From Cyanophora paradoxa (taxonomy: Eukaryota; Glaucocystophyceae; Cyanophorales; Cyanophoraceae): 64,000 bases of DNA. The notes under the pieces are model-generated. The model ran no database searches. It was given only the letters and a program-made list of their open reading frames with translations, and was not told the DNA's origin. The DNA lies in assembly GCA_004431415.1 (NCBI GenBank), contig QPMI01000605.1:25767-89766 (forward strand), written 5' to 3'. Position 1 is the stretch's first letter, and each line of letters begins with the position of its first letter. Of the stretch, positions 10,003 through 17,156 are shown in pieces. The position numbers were made by a program, and so were the translations under genes.

Positions 10003-10268
10003 ATGTCAAATATCTACCAAGTGGTTCTCTCAGATACTGAAAAATTGGGAATGGAATATTGCGCTGCTTCTGTTCAGGATTGGATTGATAATGCTGCCCA
10101 CAACAGGGCGAGAATTGCAATTGATGAGATTGTTCAGAAAGAGATACAGTCTTGCATCTCAGCTGGTATCCAAATACCAACCTCAAAGGAGGCTATTGTT
10201 TTACAGGCATTCCAAAGGGGACTGTGAAAAAAGCGATCGAGTATAATAATGTCACAGAAGAACAATGA
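10003..10268 (+). CDS. Small phage-like protein, frameshift near C-terminus
   Basis: The open frame from 10003 gives 74 residues and stops at 10227. The segment YCAASVQDWIDNAAHNRARI followed by AIDEIVQ is reminiscent of short uncharacterised proteins beside tail-fibre genes in phages (recalled). Those proteins usually end with a G-V-V-K-T/K stretch. Here the same ending appears in the next frame if one G is added to the GGGG run at 10217-10220, which would extend the protein to a TGA at 10266-10268 and about 88 residues. It sits between two fibre-head pairs and is preceded by TTTATAAAGTAAGG. Function unknown; a fibre-assembly partner is a guess. Confidence 0.6.
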
Positions 10269-10303
10269 ACATTATTTTTCTTTCCTTCTTAGTAAAAGAA
10301 GCA

Positions 10304-11148
10304 ATGGGTGAATATAATCGAGTTCAACTCCCAATATATTCCTTGGATCCCCTGCAATGCATTTTCGCCAGCATGAAGTAAATGATGAGGTTCGTGGTTT
10401 AGAATCCACAGAGAGACCCAATTCCAATGGTAACTCCTTTGATAAGAATTCGATTATTCGAGTTAAAGAGCTGAGAGCTGATAAGAACTCAGGTGTGGTG
10501 AAAACAACTCGACTTCTTGTCACAAATGCTAACTTTTTCCAACCTACTAATGGAGGTCCTGATGCTTACAGTGTTGATCTGAAAGCCCTTGATTTCGATA
10601 AGAATTCTGCAGCTGTTACTGTGAGATCAGGAGGAGCTTTTATTGGTGGAGGCTGCAGAGTTTCAGGTCAGCTTTCATCCTCAATTTCGTATAATGATGT
10701 CCCAGATACTCTAGAGCAAAATGTGGAAGACCCCCAACGAATTCGATTATATACTCCTGTCGCACAGCAGCCATTAATTCAATTTTACATTGGATATACT
10801 GTTACTCTTGAAAACTCGGAATTAATTGAAGGAACCAAAAGAGTACTGAGAGGTCTTGCGATTCCATCTGCAATGCTTTCCCTTTGTAGAGCCAACAACA
10901 ATCAAGTAGGTCATAAATACTATTTCAATGTTCAGGGATATAATCATTTCGGTTATGGCTACTGTGTTTATAATAATAATTTCACCTTTGACTTGTTTGT
11001 TACAGATATTGGGTTATATACTATAACTCTTATCGGTTTGAGAACAGATATAGCCGCTGTATCAGCTCTTAGAGGTGTAACTCCTGATACTCTTTCAGTT
11101 ACAGGGTTTTACCAAGAGCCAGATGTAATTGATGACCCAACCCCATAA
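10304..11148 (+). CDS. Fibre/receptor-binding protein (paralogue C), one frame break
   Basis: The ATG at 10304 opens a frame that ends after about 25 codons, but adding one C to the CCCC run at 10349-10352 joins it to the long frame ending at 11148. The corrected length is about 281 residues, close to the 277 of paralogue D. The corrected N-terminus also aligns with D just before the shared GLESTE/GLQSTE motif. Shared shaft motifs follow: IRVKELRADKNSGVVKTTR, LLVTNANF and SGGAFIGGG. The head (after about residue 130) is not C1q-like in an obvious way. It keeps TPVAQQPLIQFYI and the pattern YNHFGYGYCVYNNNFTF that paralogue D also shows. A virion attachment role is inferred from the family. Confidence 0.65.
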
Positions 11149-11171
11149 AAGATATATCCCTTTAATGTAAA

Positions 11172-12005
11172 ATGGCTGAGCAACCCCCACTTGAACGAAT
11201 TATTACACCTCAACTATCATTAGCTGCCCCAGCAAACCATGTTTTACAGCATGCTACCTTTGATGATGTAGAGGGTCTCCAATCCACAGAGGTCCAACCT
11301 ACAATGAACACCTTTGGTTCCACCCACAAGCTGAGATTACAGGAACTCAGATGTGATAAAAATAATGGAATAGTTAAGACAACTAAGCTACTTGTGACAA
11401 ATGCAAACTTTTCTGCTCATTATGGAGACCCAGATAGCTATGGAGATCCTCTGTCTACTTATTCTTTTGAATCTAGGTCGGGAGCTATTAACTGCAAATC
11501 GGGGGGAGCTTATATTGGTGATGGTCTTAGGGTTGGTGGGGCTGTTGGAGCGCCTCTATTTGTGAATGATCAACCCAATCCCATTGATCCCAACACAAGA
11601 ATTCGAACCTATGTCCCCAGCATGAATGCCCCCTATATAATCAAGATATTCCCCATTGTTGTGAATGAACAAACAGCAGTAGTAGACTCTCTTGTTGAGA
11701 TTGGTGACCACTACAAGGTTGTTGTTGATATCCCACCAGATGTTTATGCTGTATGCCAAGTAGAAGGTGGAACTCCCAACTTTGCAGTAGTGATCACCCC
11801 ATATGATAATTTCGGAATTGCTTATCATGGAGTCAATTTCGGTTTGGAAGACTATCAGTTTCTTGTGAGAGCCACCAAGTTTGGTATCTACAAGTGTGTA
11901 TTATATGCTGAGAGAACCGATTTTATTGCAAAGCAGAATACCTATGCTGAATACTATGGGACAAATCGATATTTCCCCATTTTTGGGCAGGATACTGCTC
12001 CATAA
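11172..12005 (+). CDS. Fibre/receptor-binding protein (paralogue D)
   Basis: 277 residues, intact. It shares with paralogue C the GLQSTE segment, LRLQELRCDKNNGIVKTTK, LLVTNANF, SGGAYIGDGLRVGG, and the head pattern RTYVPSMNAPYIIKIFP with YDNFGIAYHGVNFGLEDYQF. The short-shaft, non-C1q heads of C and D form a second subgroup of the four-gene family. The start at 11172 is preceded by CTTTAATGTAAA. The gene lies 23 bp after C and 22 bp before the zinc-finger gene, suggesting tightly packed individual transcripts. No transmembrane segment or signal peptide is visible. Confidence 0.7.
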   Translation: MAEQPPLERIITPQLSLAAPANHVLQHATFDDVEGLQSTEVQPTMNTFGSTHKLRLQELRCDKNNGIVKTTKLLVTNANFSAHYGDPDSYGDPLSTYSFESRSGAINCKSGGAYIGDGLRVGGAVGAPLFVNDQPNPIDPNTRIRTYVPSMNAPYIIKIFPIVVNEQTAVVDSLVEIGDHYKVVVDIPPDVYAVCQVEGGTPNFAVVITPYDNFGIAYHGVNFGLEDYQFLVRATKFGIYKCVLYAERTDFIAKQNTYAEYYGTNRYFPIFGQDTAP

Positions 12006-12027
12006 GAATATTGGTTATATATAGAGT

Positions 12028-12300
12028 ATGGATAGTAAAACAAAAAAGTTTATTGATGCTGCTATGTCAGTCCATGGTAAAGATAAATTCGATTACAGTG
12101 AGACACATTACATCAAAGCTCAAGAGAAAGTATCTGTTAGATGTTTGCAGTGTAATAAGGTAATCCTTACCTATCCCTTTAATCATGTGAAGGGATCAGG
12201 GTGTAGGGAATGCAACAAAAAGCACTCTCAGGCTTACAGGAAAAGGGCTACTTCATCAATAACAGTGGAATATAGGGATGTTTGCATTAGGTTCGATTAG
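12028..12300 (+). CDS. Small zinc-finger protein (two CxxC pairs)
   Basis: 90 residues. The N-terminus FIDAAMSVHGKDKFDYSETH and the pairs C39-x2-C42 and C59-x2-C62 give the layout F-I-x-A-x3-HG-x4-DYS, then C-x2-C, then G-C-x2-C. This resembles short zinc-binding modules found in phages and giant viruses, sometimes next to homing endonucleases (DUF723-like, recalled and not searched). No nuclease domain follows. The C-terminal 25 residues are basic then acidic and may be disordered. A role in DNA or RNA binding is possible but unproven. It lies between the fibre cluster and the decarboxylase gene. Confidence 0.55.
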   Translation: MDSKTKKFIDAAMSVHGKDKFDYSETHYIKAQEKVSVRCLQCNKVILTYPFNHVKGSGCRECNKKHSQAYRKRATSSITVEYRDVCIRFD

Positions 12301-12329
12301 GTTTAATTAATTTTTCTAAGGTATTCTTA

Positions 12330-12728
12330 ATGGAGACTCAATACAGAGGCTTTCATGTTATGCTTGATTACAAAGCTAAATCAGCTATTGCAACAGGACA
12401 TGAGCATGTTAGCTTCCTAGGTAATTGGATTATGGGAACCCTTGAACAAGCTATATTGAGACAAGGTATTAGGATTGTTCATAAACACTGTGAAATATTT
12501 GATGGCAAAGTATCACCTCCTGGTTTTGCATTAGTTCTGCTATTAGATGAAAGCCATTGCACAGCTCATTGTTATTCCAATGAAGGCATGTTAGCAATTG
12601 ATATATTCAGTTGTGGTAAAGAAGCTCAGCATAAAACACAATCAGTAGCAGATGAGATCGATAAAACAATGAATTTCTTAACATTTGAGAAGACTGAGAG
12701 ACATAAACATGATAGATTCCCGTTTTGA
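12330..12728 (+). CDS. speD: S-adenosylmethionine decarboxylase, bacterial-type (SpeD-like)
   Basis: 132 residues, the normal size of bacterial/archaeal-type SpeD. The core DESHCTAHCYSNEGMLAIDI followed by FSCG carries the expected residues: Glu74-Ser75 for self-cleavage (Ser75 becomes the pyruvoyl group), His80 as the processing histidine, and Cys95 as the proton donor. The upstream SPPGFALVLLL strand also fits. The enzyme makes decarboxylated S-adenosylmethionine, the aminopropyl donor for spermidine. The gene is AT-rich like its neighbours and has an ordinary viral spacing of 29 bp, so it belongs to the virus. No spermidine synthase or ornithine decarboxylase is visible here. Some phage SpeD relatives have changed substrate, so the activity should be read as likely, not certain. 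Confidence 0.8.
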   Translation: METQYRGFHVMLDYKAKSAIATGHEHVSFLGNWIMGTLEQAILRQGIRIVHKHCEIFDGKVSPPGFALVLLLDESHCTAHCYSNEGMLAIDIFSCGKEAQHKTQSVADEIDKTMNFLTFEKTERHKHDRFPF

Positions 12729-13135
12729 TGGGTTTCTATAATGAGTTTTGAAAGGATTCCTTTGTTTTTCAACAATGGATCTACTGTTAGAATATCGAAT
12801 ACTGTTCGATATCCCCAAGATAGATCTATCGTTAAAAAAAGATATAGTATATCCTTTTTTCTGTATAGATACAATAGAATCTTACAGTAAAACCACAGGG
12901 AGGGGGTCATGGGTAAAGAGAGAAAATGTGATTTATCAATAAAGTCGATAGATATATATGAGAGGCATAGGTAGGGGGTCATGGTTTTTGATCGAGGGTT
13001 GATGAAAAGTGAGCAATTTACGATTCCTATCGGGCATTGGTAAGGAATCGATCGTAAATTGCTTTGATTATCGATGAGGTCTATTTATGCAATGCGGGGT
13101 TTTAACTGTGAGGTTGACTGCAGACCGACCGAGAG
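12729..13135. other. Non-coding end of the left virus with inverted repeats
   Basis: No convincing gene. Three structures are visible: a hairpin ATATCGAA/TTCGATAT with a 5-nt loop at about 12794-12814, a duplicated GGGGGTCATGG at about 12901 and 12972, and a 12-bp inverted repeat GCAATTTACGAT (13013-13024 and about 13051-13062). The last 45 bases before the right element are richer in G and C. It could be the terminal or origin region of the left virus, or a junction containing a sliver of host DNA. Confidence 0.4.
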
Positions 13136-13405
13136 CTGAGCTGTGAGCATTACACCCAAAAATTACCCCAATATAATTTGCCCCTTCAAGCAATATCCGC
13201 ATGATTCCCAGTAACCCAATCCCCAATCTCAGTAAATCTCAGTAAGCCTCAGTCACAATCTATTTTATTTAATCGAAGTTATATCTTAAATCTTATTAAT
13301 CGAAGTTATATCTTAAATTAATTAATCGAAGTTATATCTTAAATCTTATTTAATCGAAGTTATATCTAAAATCTAATCAATCGAAGTTATATGCATTACA
13401 CCCAA
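13136..13405 (+). repeat. Left terminal inverted repeat (270 bp)
   Basis: It starts CTGAGCTGTGAGCATTACAC and ends at the integrase stop codon (TAG complement at 13406-13408). It is the exact reverse complement of 24169-24438 as far as I can read. The outer 120 bp contain ACCCAAAAATTACCCCAATA and several CTCAGTAA-type words. The inner half is five tandem copies of a unit of about 27 bp. Confidence 0.9.
13270..13397. repeat. Five tandem copies of a ~27-bp unit inside the TIR
   Basis: Copies of AATCGAAGTTATATCTTAAA plus a variable 3-8 bp tail begin near 13271, 13298, 13324, 13352 and 13379. The last copy changes to ATATGCATTACACCCAA, re-creating the outer terminal sequence. The same array is inverted in the right repeat (about 24177-24304). 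Regular copies near termini may bind a replication or integration protein (inference). Confidence 0.85.
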
Positions 13406-14464
13406 CTACCTTTTAGTTAATCCGCTTCTTAATTGATACCTTTTTCTAACAACTTTGCTGCGATTTGGTTTGATTCCCTCTTTTGCAACTTTTCGATTCA
13501 CTGTGTTTGTTTTCTTTACAGCTTGAATCCTCATTTGCTGTGGAATTTTCATTATCTCATCTCGTTTCACTTTCTGTAACTCTTGTTGCTTAAAACGTCT
13601 CTTTAATTCCTCTGCATCATCTCCATTATCTTCAAGCACCTTGAATCGATTAGCATCTTTCCCAGCTACTTTGTAAATCTTCTGACTGAACCTGGGGCCT
13701 TCCTTTGAGAATGCACCTCTCTCCTCTAAAACTCTTACAGTATCTCCTGGTTTGATTTTATCGGGTTGATTCTCTTTAACATCCATGTTATGCTTGGTGG
13801 TTTTTAGGAAAATAAACATTTGCTTCTGTGGACTTGCAAACACTTGGTTTGGGGAATCATTGTTCAGTGATGAATGAGGCGAGTTATTGTAAGCCTTTAG
13901 CACATCTGGGATTAATTCGACCCACTTCGAAGTATTCCTCGAGACCATGAGTTTGTTCATGTATTGTTTGAAGGTTCGAGTGAATCGATCGATTATCCCA
14001 AGTTTATTCCCAGCAGAAATGTGATCTTCTTTCGCAACATCTGTATACAATTCGACACCATTTTCACTGCACCAAGTTCGATAAACCGCACTGGAAAACT
14101 CATTATCCCCTGCCAATCCTACAACCTTACCTGCTTCGCCCTTGAATTTATTAAGTATTCCCGGAATCTCTTCGCTGGTCTTGAAAGCATACACAAATGC
14201 CTTTCTACTTAGAATGTCAATGAAACTAAGCGCTTTAATGTATCCATAATTTGCTGTCTTAAACTTTCTGAAAAACATGACATCAACCTGAAATGAGTAT
14301 GGCTGGGCAACTATTCTTAAAAACGTAGTCTTTTTCCTAGGCTTCTTGAAAATTTGATGCAGTTCGGAATTCTTATACTTGTTTCTCAGTTCCGCCTCAT
14401 CAAATTCCTTCCCTTCACTAATGAGCTTCTGTTTGTATTTTTTGTATGATAGTATATTCTCCAT
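13406..14464 (-). CDS. rve-family (retroviral-type) integrase
   Basis: 352 residues. The catalytic core shows QVDVMFF (Asp61), a GYIKALSFIDILSRKAFVYA strand pair, GLAGDNEFSS (Asp120), and NKLGIIDRFTRTFK, where Asp159 occupies the place of the usual catalytic Glu. The C-terminal GDTVRVLEERGAFSKEGPRF with a following IYKV strand is the SH3-like tail domain of Polinton integrases, followed by a basic tail. An N-terminal HHCC zinc domain is not visible. The enzyme inserts the element's ends into host DNA. The ATG at 14464 overlaps the helicase stop codon in a TAATG arrangement, suggesting coupled translation or one transcript. The TAG stop sits directly at the edge of the terminal repeat. Confidence 0.88.
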   Translation of the reverse strand: MENILSYKKYKQKLISEGKEFDEAELRNKYKNSELHQIFKKPRKKTTFLRIVAQPYSFQVDVMFFRKFKTANYGYIKALSFIDILSRKAFVYAFKTSEEIPGILNKFKGEAGKVVGLAGDNEFSSAVYRTWCSENGVELYTDVAKEDHISAGNKLGIIDRFTRTFKQYMNKLMVSRNTSKWVELIPDVLKAYNNSPHSSLNNDSPNQVFASPQKQMFIFLKTTKHNMDVKENQPDKIKPGDTVRVLEERGAFSKEGPRFSQKIYKVAGKDANRFKVLEDNGDDAEELKRRFKQQELQKVKRDEIMKIPQQMRIQAVKKTNTVNRKVAKEGIKPNRSKVVRKRYQLRSGLTKR

Positions 14465-15663
14465 TACTGGGCTGAACAGTTACACCTACAATGTGACAAG
14501 AAACAGTTTCGAGAAATGTGAGCGATAGCATTGTTCTCCCGATCGACAGTAGCTTCTTCGAAATCCATAATATCAAAGCACCTTCTGCATCGCCCCAATT
14601 GCTTCCCATACTGCTTTTTGAACCAGTCCCAATCAACATACTCTGCCAAGGAGAACTCCCGATTGGCTTGTTTGTCCTGGGATTTGTAGGAATCGATTTT
14701 CTGAGCTTGATCCTCCTTCGTTTTCACCATTGTAGCCGCCTCGGATTTATCAACGAAAATCACGGTATCCGAGAGATTTTGGGTTCGAGTTGCTGCAACA
14801 TAGAACCACTCAGCAGTAACATATGGGGACCCAGTCTCGTGAATTACAACACGAGAATCCCTGATTGTGTCACCCTGAATGATGTGACAGGTGAAAGCAT
14901 GGGTCAATGCGAAATACTTGATATCTTCGCTTTTTAGAGTATGCACTTCACCCGAATCAATGTCTTTGAGAGTGAGAATTTCCTTGGCTTTGTATTCGAC
15001 CACTTCGTAAACAAAGCCCCGCTGAATGATGCCCTCACTTGTTGTCATTCGCACCTTTGCAATCAGCTCAACACCTGTCTTATATACAGGATCCTCTCCA
15101 TGAATCATTTTATGCATTTTGTTGTTCACCTCTGCACACTTGCGGTTTGAATTGCATATTGAGATATCACCCTTCTCCAATGTATCAACTACTTTCAAGC
15201 CCAATCGTCTGGCAGCAATAGAAACTGGTAGTTCAGTCCTGAATAAGTCCTCCCATAACTGGTCGAATTTCTTCTGATCTGCAGCCAGTTTATGACGCTT
15301 TCCAACCTGCAGGTAAACCTCGTTCTTGAAAAGTCTATCGAAGATCTTGTTGTAGTAATCTCGTTGATTGACTGTTATGAATTGGATGGGTGGGTTCTGG
15401 TAGGGGTCGCCTGTTGCGATGTAGAGTTTGTCTGGGAACTGCACAGTCATCACATCGCACAGAGATTCCAATTCCCTAATCTCAAACTGGTAGATCTCAT
15501 CAATAACAAAGCAATCGTACTTAGATAATTCCGAAACCTTCTTCCCAACATTTCCCTTCATTCTCTCATCATCAACATTCAAATTCAAGGCTCGATAAAT
15601 AGTCATCACCTCAGGAGCATCCTGCCCCACTCTGCTTTTAGTTCCATTCGCAAATCCTTGCAT
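14464..15663 (-). CDS. SF1 helicase, C-terminal part of polymerase-helicase protein
   Basis: This frame continues the helicase begun in the preceding segment. Visible motifs are DCFVIDEIYQF (Walker B), LYIATGDPYQNPP (motif III, with GDxxQ), HAFTCHIIQGDT (motif V), and WFYVAATRTQN (motif VI, with the T-R arginine). A Cys-rich C-terminal segment (GRCRRCFDIMDFEEAT) may bind zinc. Walker A lies in the upstream frame (ending at 15606). The frames overlap by 58 bp, and adding one A to the AAAA run (plus-strand TTTT at 15636-15639) joins them into one reading frame. The role is unwinding DNA during replication. Confidence 0.8.
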   Translation of the reverse strand: MQGFANGTKSRVGQDAPEVMTIYRALNLNVDDERMKGNVGKKVSELSKYDCFVIDEIYQFEIRELESLCDVMTVQFPDKLYIATGDPYQNPPIQFITVNQRDYYNKIFDRLFKNEVYLQVGKRHKLAADQKKFDQLWEDLFRTELPVSIAARRLGLKVVDTLEKGDISICNSNRKCAEVNNKMHKMIHGEDPVYKTGVELIAKVRMTTSEGIIQRGFVYEVVEYKAKEILTLKDIDSGEVHTLKSEDIKYFALTHAFTCHIIQGDTIRDSRVVIHETGSPYVTAEWFYVAATRTQNLSDTVIFVDKSEAATMVKTKEDQAQKIDSYKSQDKQANREFSLAEYVDWDWFKKQYGKQLGRCRRCFDIMDFEEATVDRENNAIAHISRNCFLSHCRCNCSAQ

Positions 15664-17156
15664 CTCTTATTAGTAGGCGCAACGAACAAGCATTTCTTAC
15701 CATACTTCTTGGCCATTGCCTTTGCCAAAGTAGTCTTACCAGTTCCCGGTTTCACTCCTTTAATCAGCACATTACCTTGCCCATCCAAAGCATTTACGAT
15801 TGCTGGGAGGTCATACTCATCCTGGAACTTGTGAACCTTGTGAACAATCTTTTCAACATTGATGAAAGGTTTGGAACGAGTTTTGAGTCGATCAAATGTG
15901 ATCATGTGGCTCTTTGGTTTTTTGGAAGTCCTCTTACTGTGGGTTATCGAGTTCATGTTTGCTGGCTTCACATCAAACTTTCCAGTGTTCTCGAATAGGT
16001 TTCGGTCAAACTGCTCGAATGGATATGGTCTATCGATTGTCAGCTCATCGGTCTTGATTGCAAGGACTCCCACTCCCTCAGAGAGCAATTTCTTGCATAG
16101 GCGATACATGATGCCTCGCATGGTGGAGTAAATCACGCACTGTATTGGCAGGAAACCATCAATGAAAGCCCGTTCTTGTTCTTCCTGGTTCACATACCAA
16201 ATCATGGGCGATTTAATGTCCTTCTCATTCTTAACTGATGTGTGTGTTGGCTTCTCTTGATCGAAACTTATAAACTTCAGGGTCCCTCCATTCTCTTCAA
16301 TGAAATTCAGAGCATCATTTTTATTGAAAAAGGTGTAGGTGGTTGCTTTTCGCTGGGACTTCTTACCAAATAGACCAATGTGATGGTTGGCAATGTCTTT
16401 CTTCTCCTTGGTCGAAAGCTGACTTGCATACAACTGCTTGAAAGCCTGCAAGGTGACATTCTCGGCAATCCGATAAGGTCTTAGAACTGCCTCAATGCTG
16501 ATGTCATCCTTAATATCCTCGTAAAACTCTTTCAAAACCTCACCATACATCAGGTTATACTTTGAATCGACGAGAATCCTCTTGTATTGATTCAAGGTAT
16601 TCGCCTCACCATAATTTCTGAATGCTTTGAAGTGTTTGGCTTTCACTTTCACGGAATAGAACGAATTGTCTTCGATGTCCGAGCTGCAAGACACTTTGAC
16701 TTTTTCGAATCTATCAAATGAACTGAAAACTGGAAACACCTTAAGCACTTTCGAAACGATGTGTGTGTATGCTTTGGAAATGTCGAGCTTGTGAGTATCA
16801 ATGGATCCATAGGCAATGTTCTCTACTATTGTTCGGACCTCAGAGGCAGATCCAAAGAACCCAGTCAATGCACTCTGTTGCCCTTTAGTAAATGCTGCAT
16901 ATGTTTCTGGATTATATTTGCTTTTGTAGGGTTTGTTGATAAGCGCCCTATACATCATCTGACTCATCTCATCAAACAACTTGCGATGGGCATCATCTGC
17001 AAGGTTCACATCAATATTTTCCATATCCACCATGTTGCCTGGTGGAAGGATAATTACATCTTTATCCTCTATTGTGTAGTGAATGTATGTTATTGTTCCC
17101 TCATCAGTAATGGAAGTGTGAACCTCGTGATTAGCCTTTCGGAAGCTTCCCAACAA
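15606..17156 (-). CDS. Polymerase-like middle part and helicase Walker A of polymerase-helicase protein
   Basis: About 516 residues. THKLDISKAYTHIVSK, then FPVFSSFDRFE, looks like polymerase motif A. QCVIYSTMRGIMYRLCKKLL followed by VLAIKTDELTID looks like the palm strand with a motif C acidic pair (TDE). Its shape lies between family B (DTDS) and family A/TV-Pol (HDE) motifs, so the polymerase family is uncertain. The end, NVLIKGVKPGTGKTTLAKAM then CLFVAPTNK, is the Walker A and motif Ia of an SF1 helicase. The N-terminal end joins the 17090-18646 segment if one A is added to the AAAAA run (plus-strand TTTTT at 17189-17193). A replicative polymerase-helicase fusion is the likely product. Confidence 0.65.
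   Translation of the reverse strand: MLGSFRKANHEVHTSITDEGTITYIHYTIEDKDVIILPPGNMVDMENIDVNLADDAHRKLFDEMSQMMYRALINKPYKSKYNPETYAAFTKGQQSALTGFFGSASEVRTIVENIAYGSIDTHKLDISKAYTHIVSKVLKVFPVFSSFDRFEKVKVSCSSDIEDNSFYSVKVKAKHFKAFRNYGEANTLNQYKRILVDSKYNLMYGEVLKEFYEDIKDDISIEAVLRPYRIAENVTLQAFKQLYASQLSTKEKKDIANHHIGLFGKKSQRKATTYTFFNKNDALNFIEENGGTLKFISFDQEKPTHTSVKNEKDIKSPMIWYVNQEEQERAFIDGFLPIQCVIYSTMRGIMYRLCKKLLSEGVGVLAIKTDELTIDRPYPFEQFDRNLFENTGKFDVKPANMNSITHSKRTSKKPKSHMITFDRLKTRSKPFINVEKIVHKVHKFQDEYDLPAIVNALDGQGNVLIKGVKPGTGKTTLAKAMAKKYGKKCLFVAPTNKRCKDLRMELKAEWGRMLLR

Noticed and set aside
12748-12942. 64-residue plus-strand frame (and a longer antisense frame 12626-12982)
   Set aside because: No proper ATG for the plus frame, low-complexity Ile/Leu/Phe composition, and overlap with hairpins; the antisense frame runs over the decarboxylase end.
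13270-13397. CRISPR-like array
   Set aside because: The 27-bp copies are directly adjacent without unique spacers, and lie in a viral terminal repeat.
15606-15663. Programmed -1 ribosomal frameshift in the polymerase-helicase
   Set aside because: No canonical slippery heptamer in the overlap. One missing A explains it equally well, as for the other breaks in the contig.
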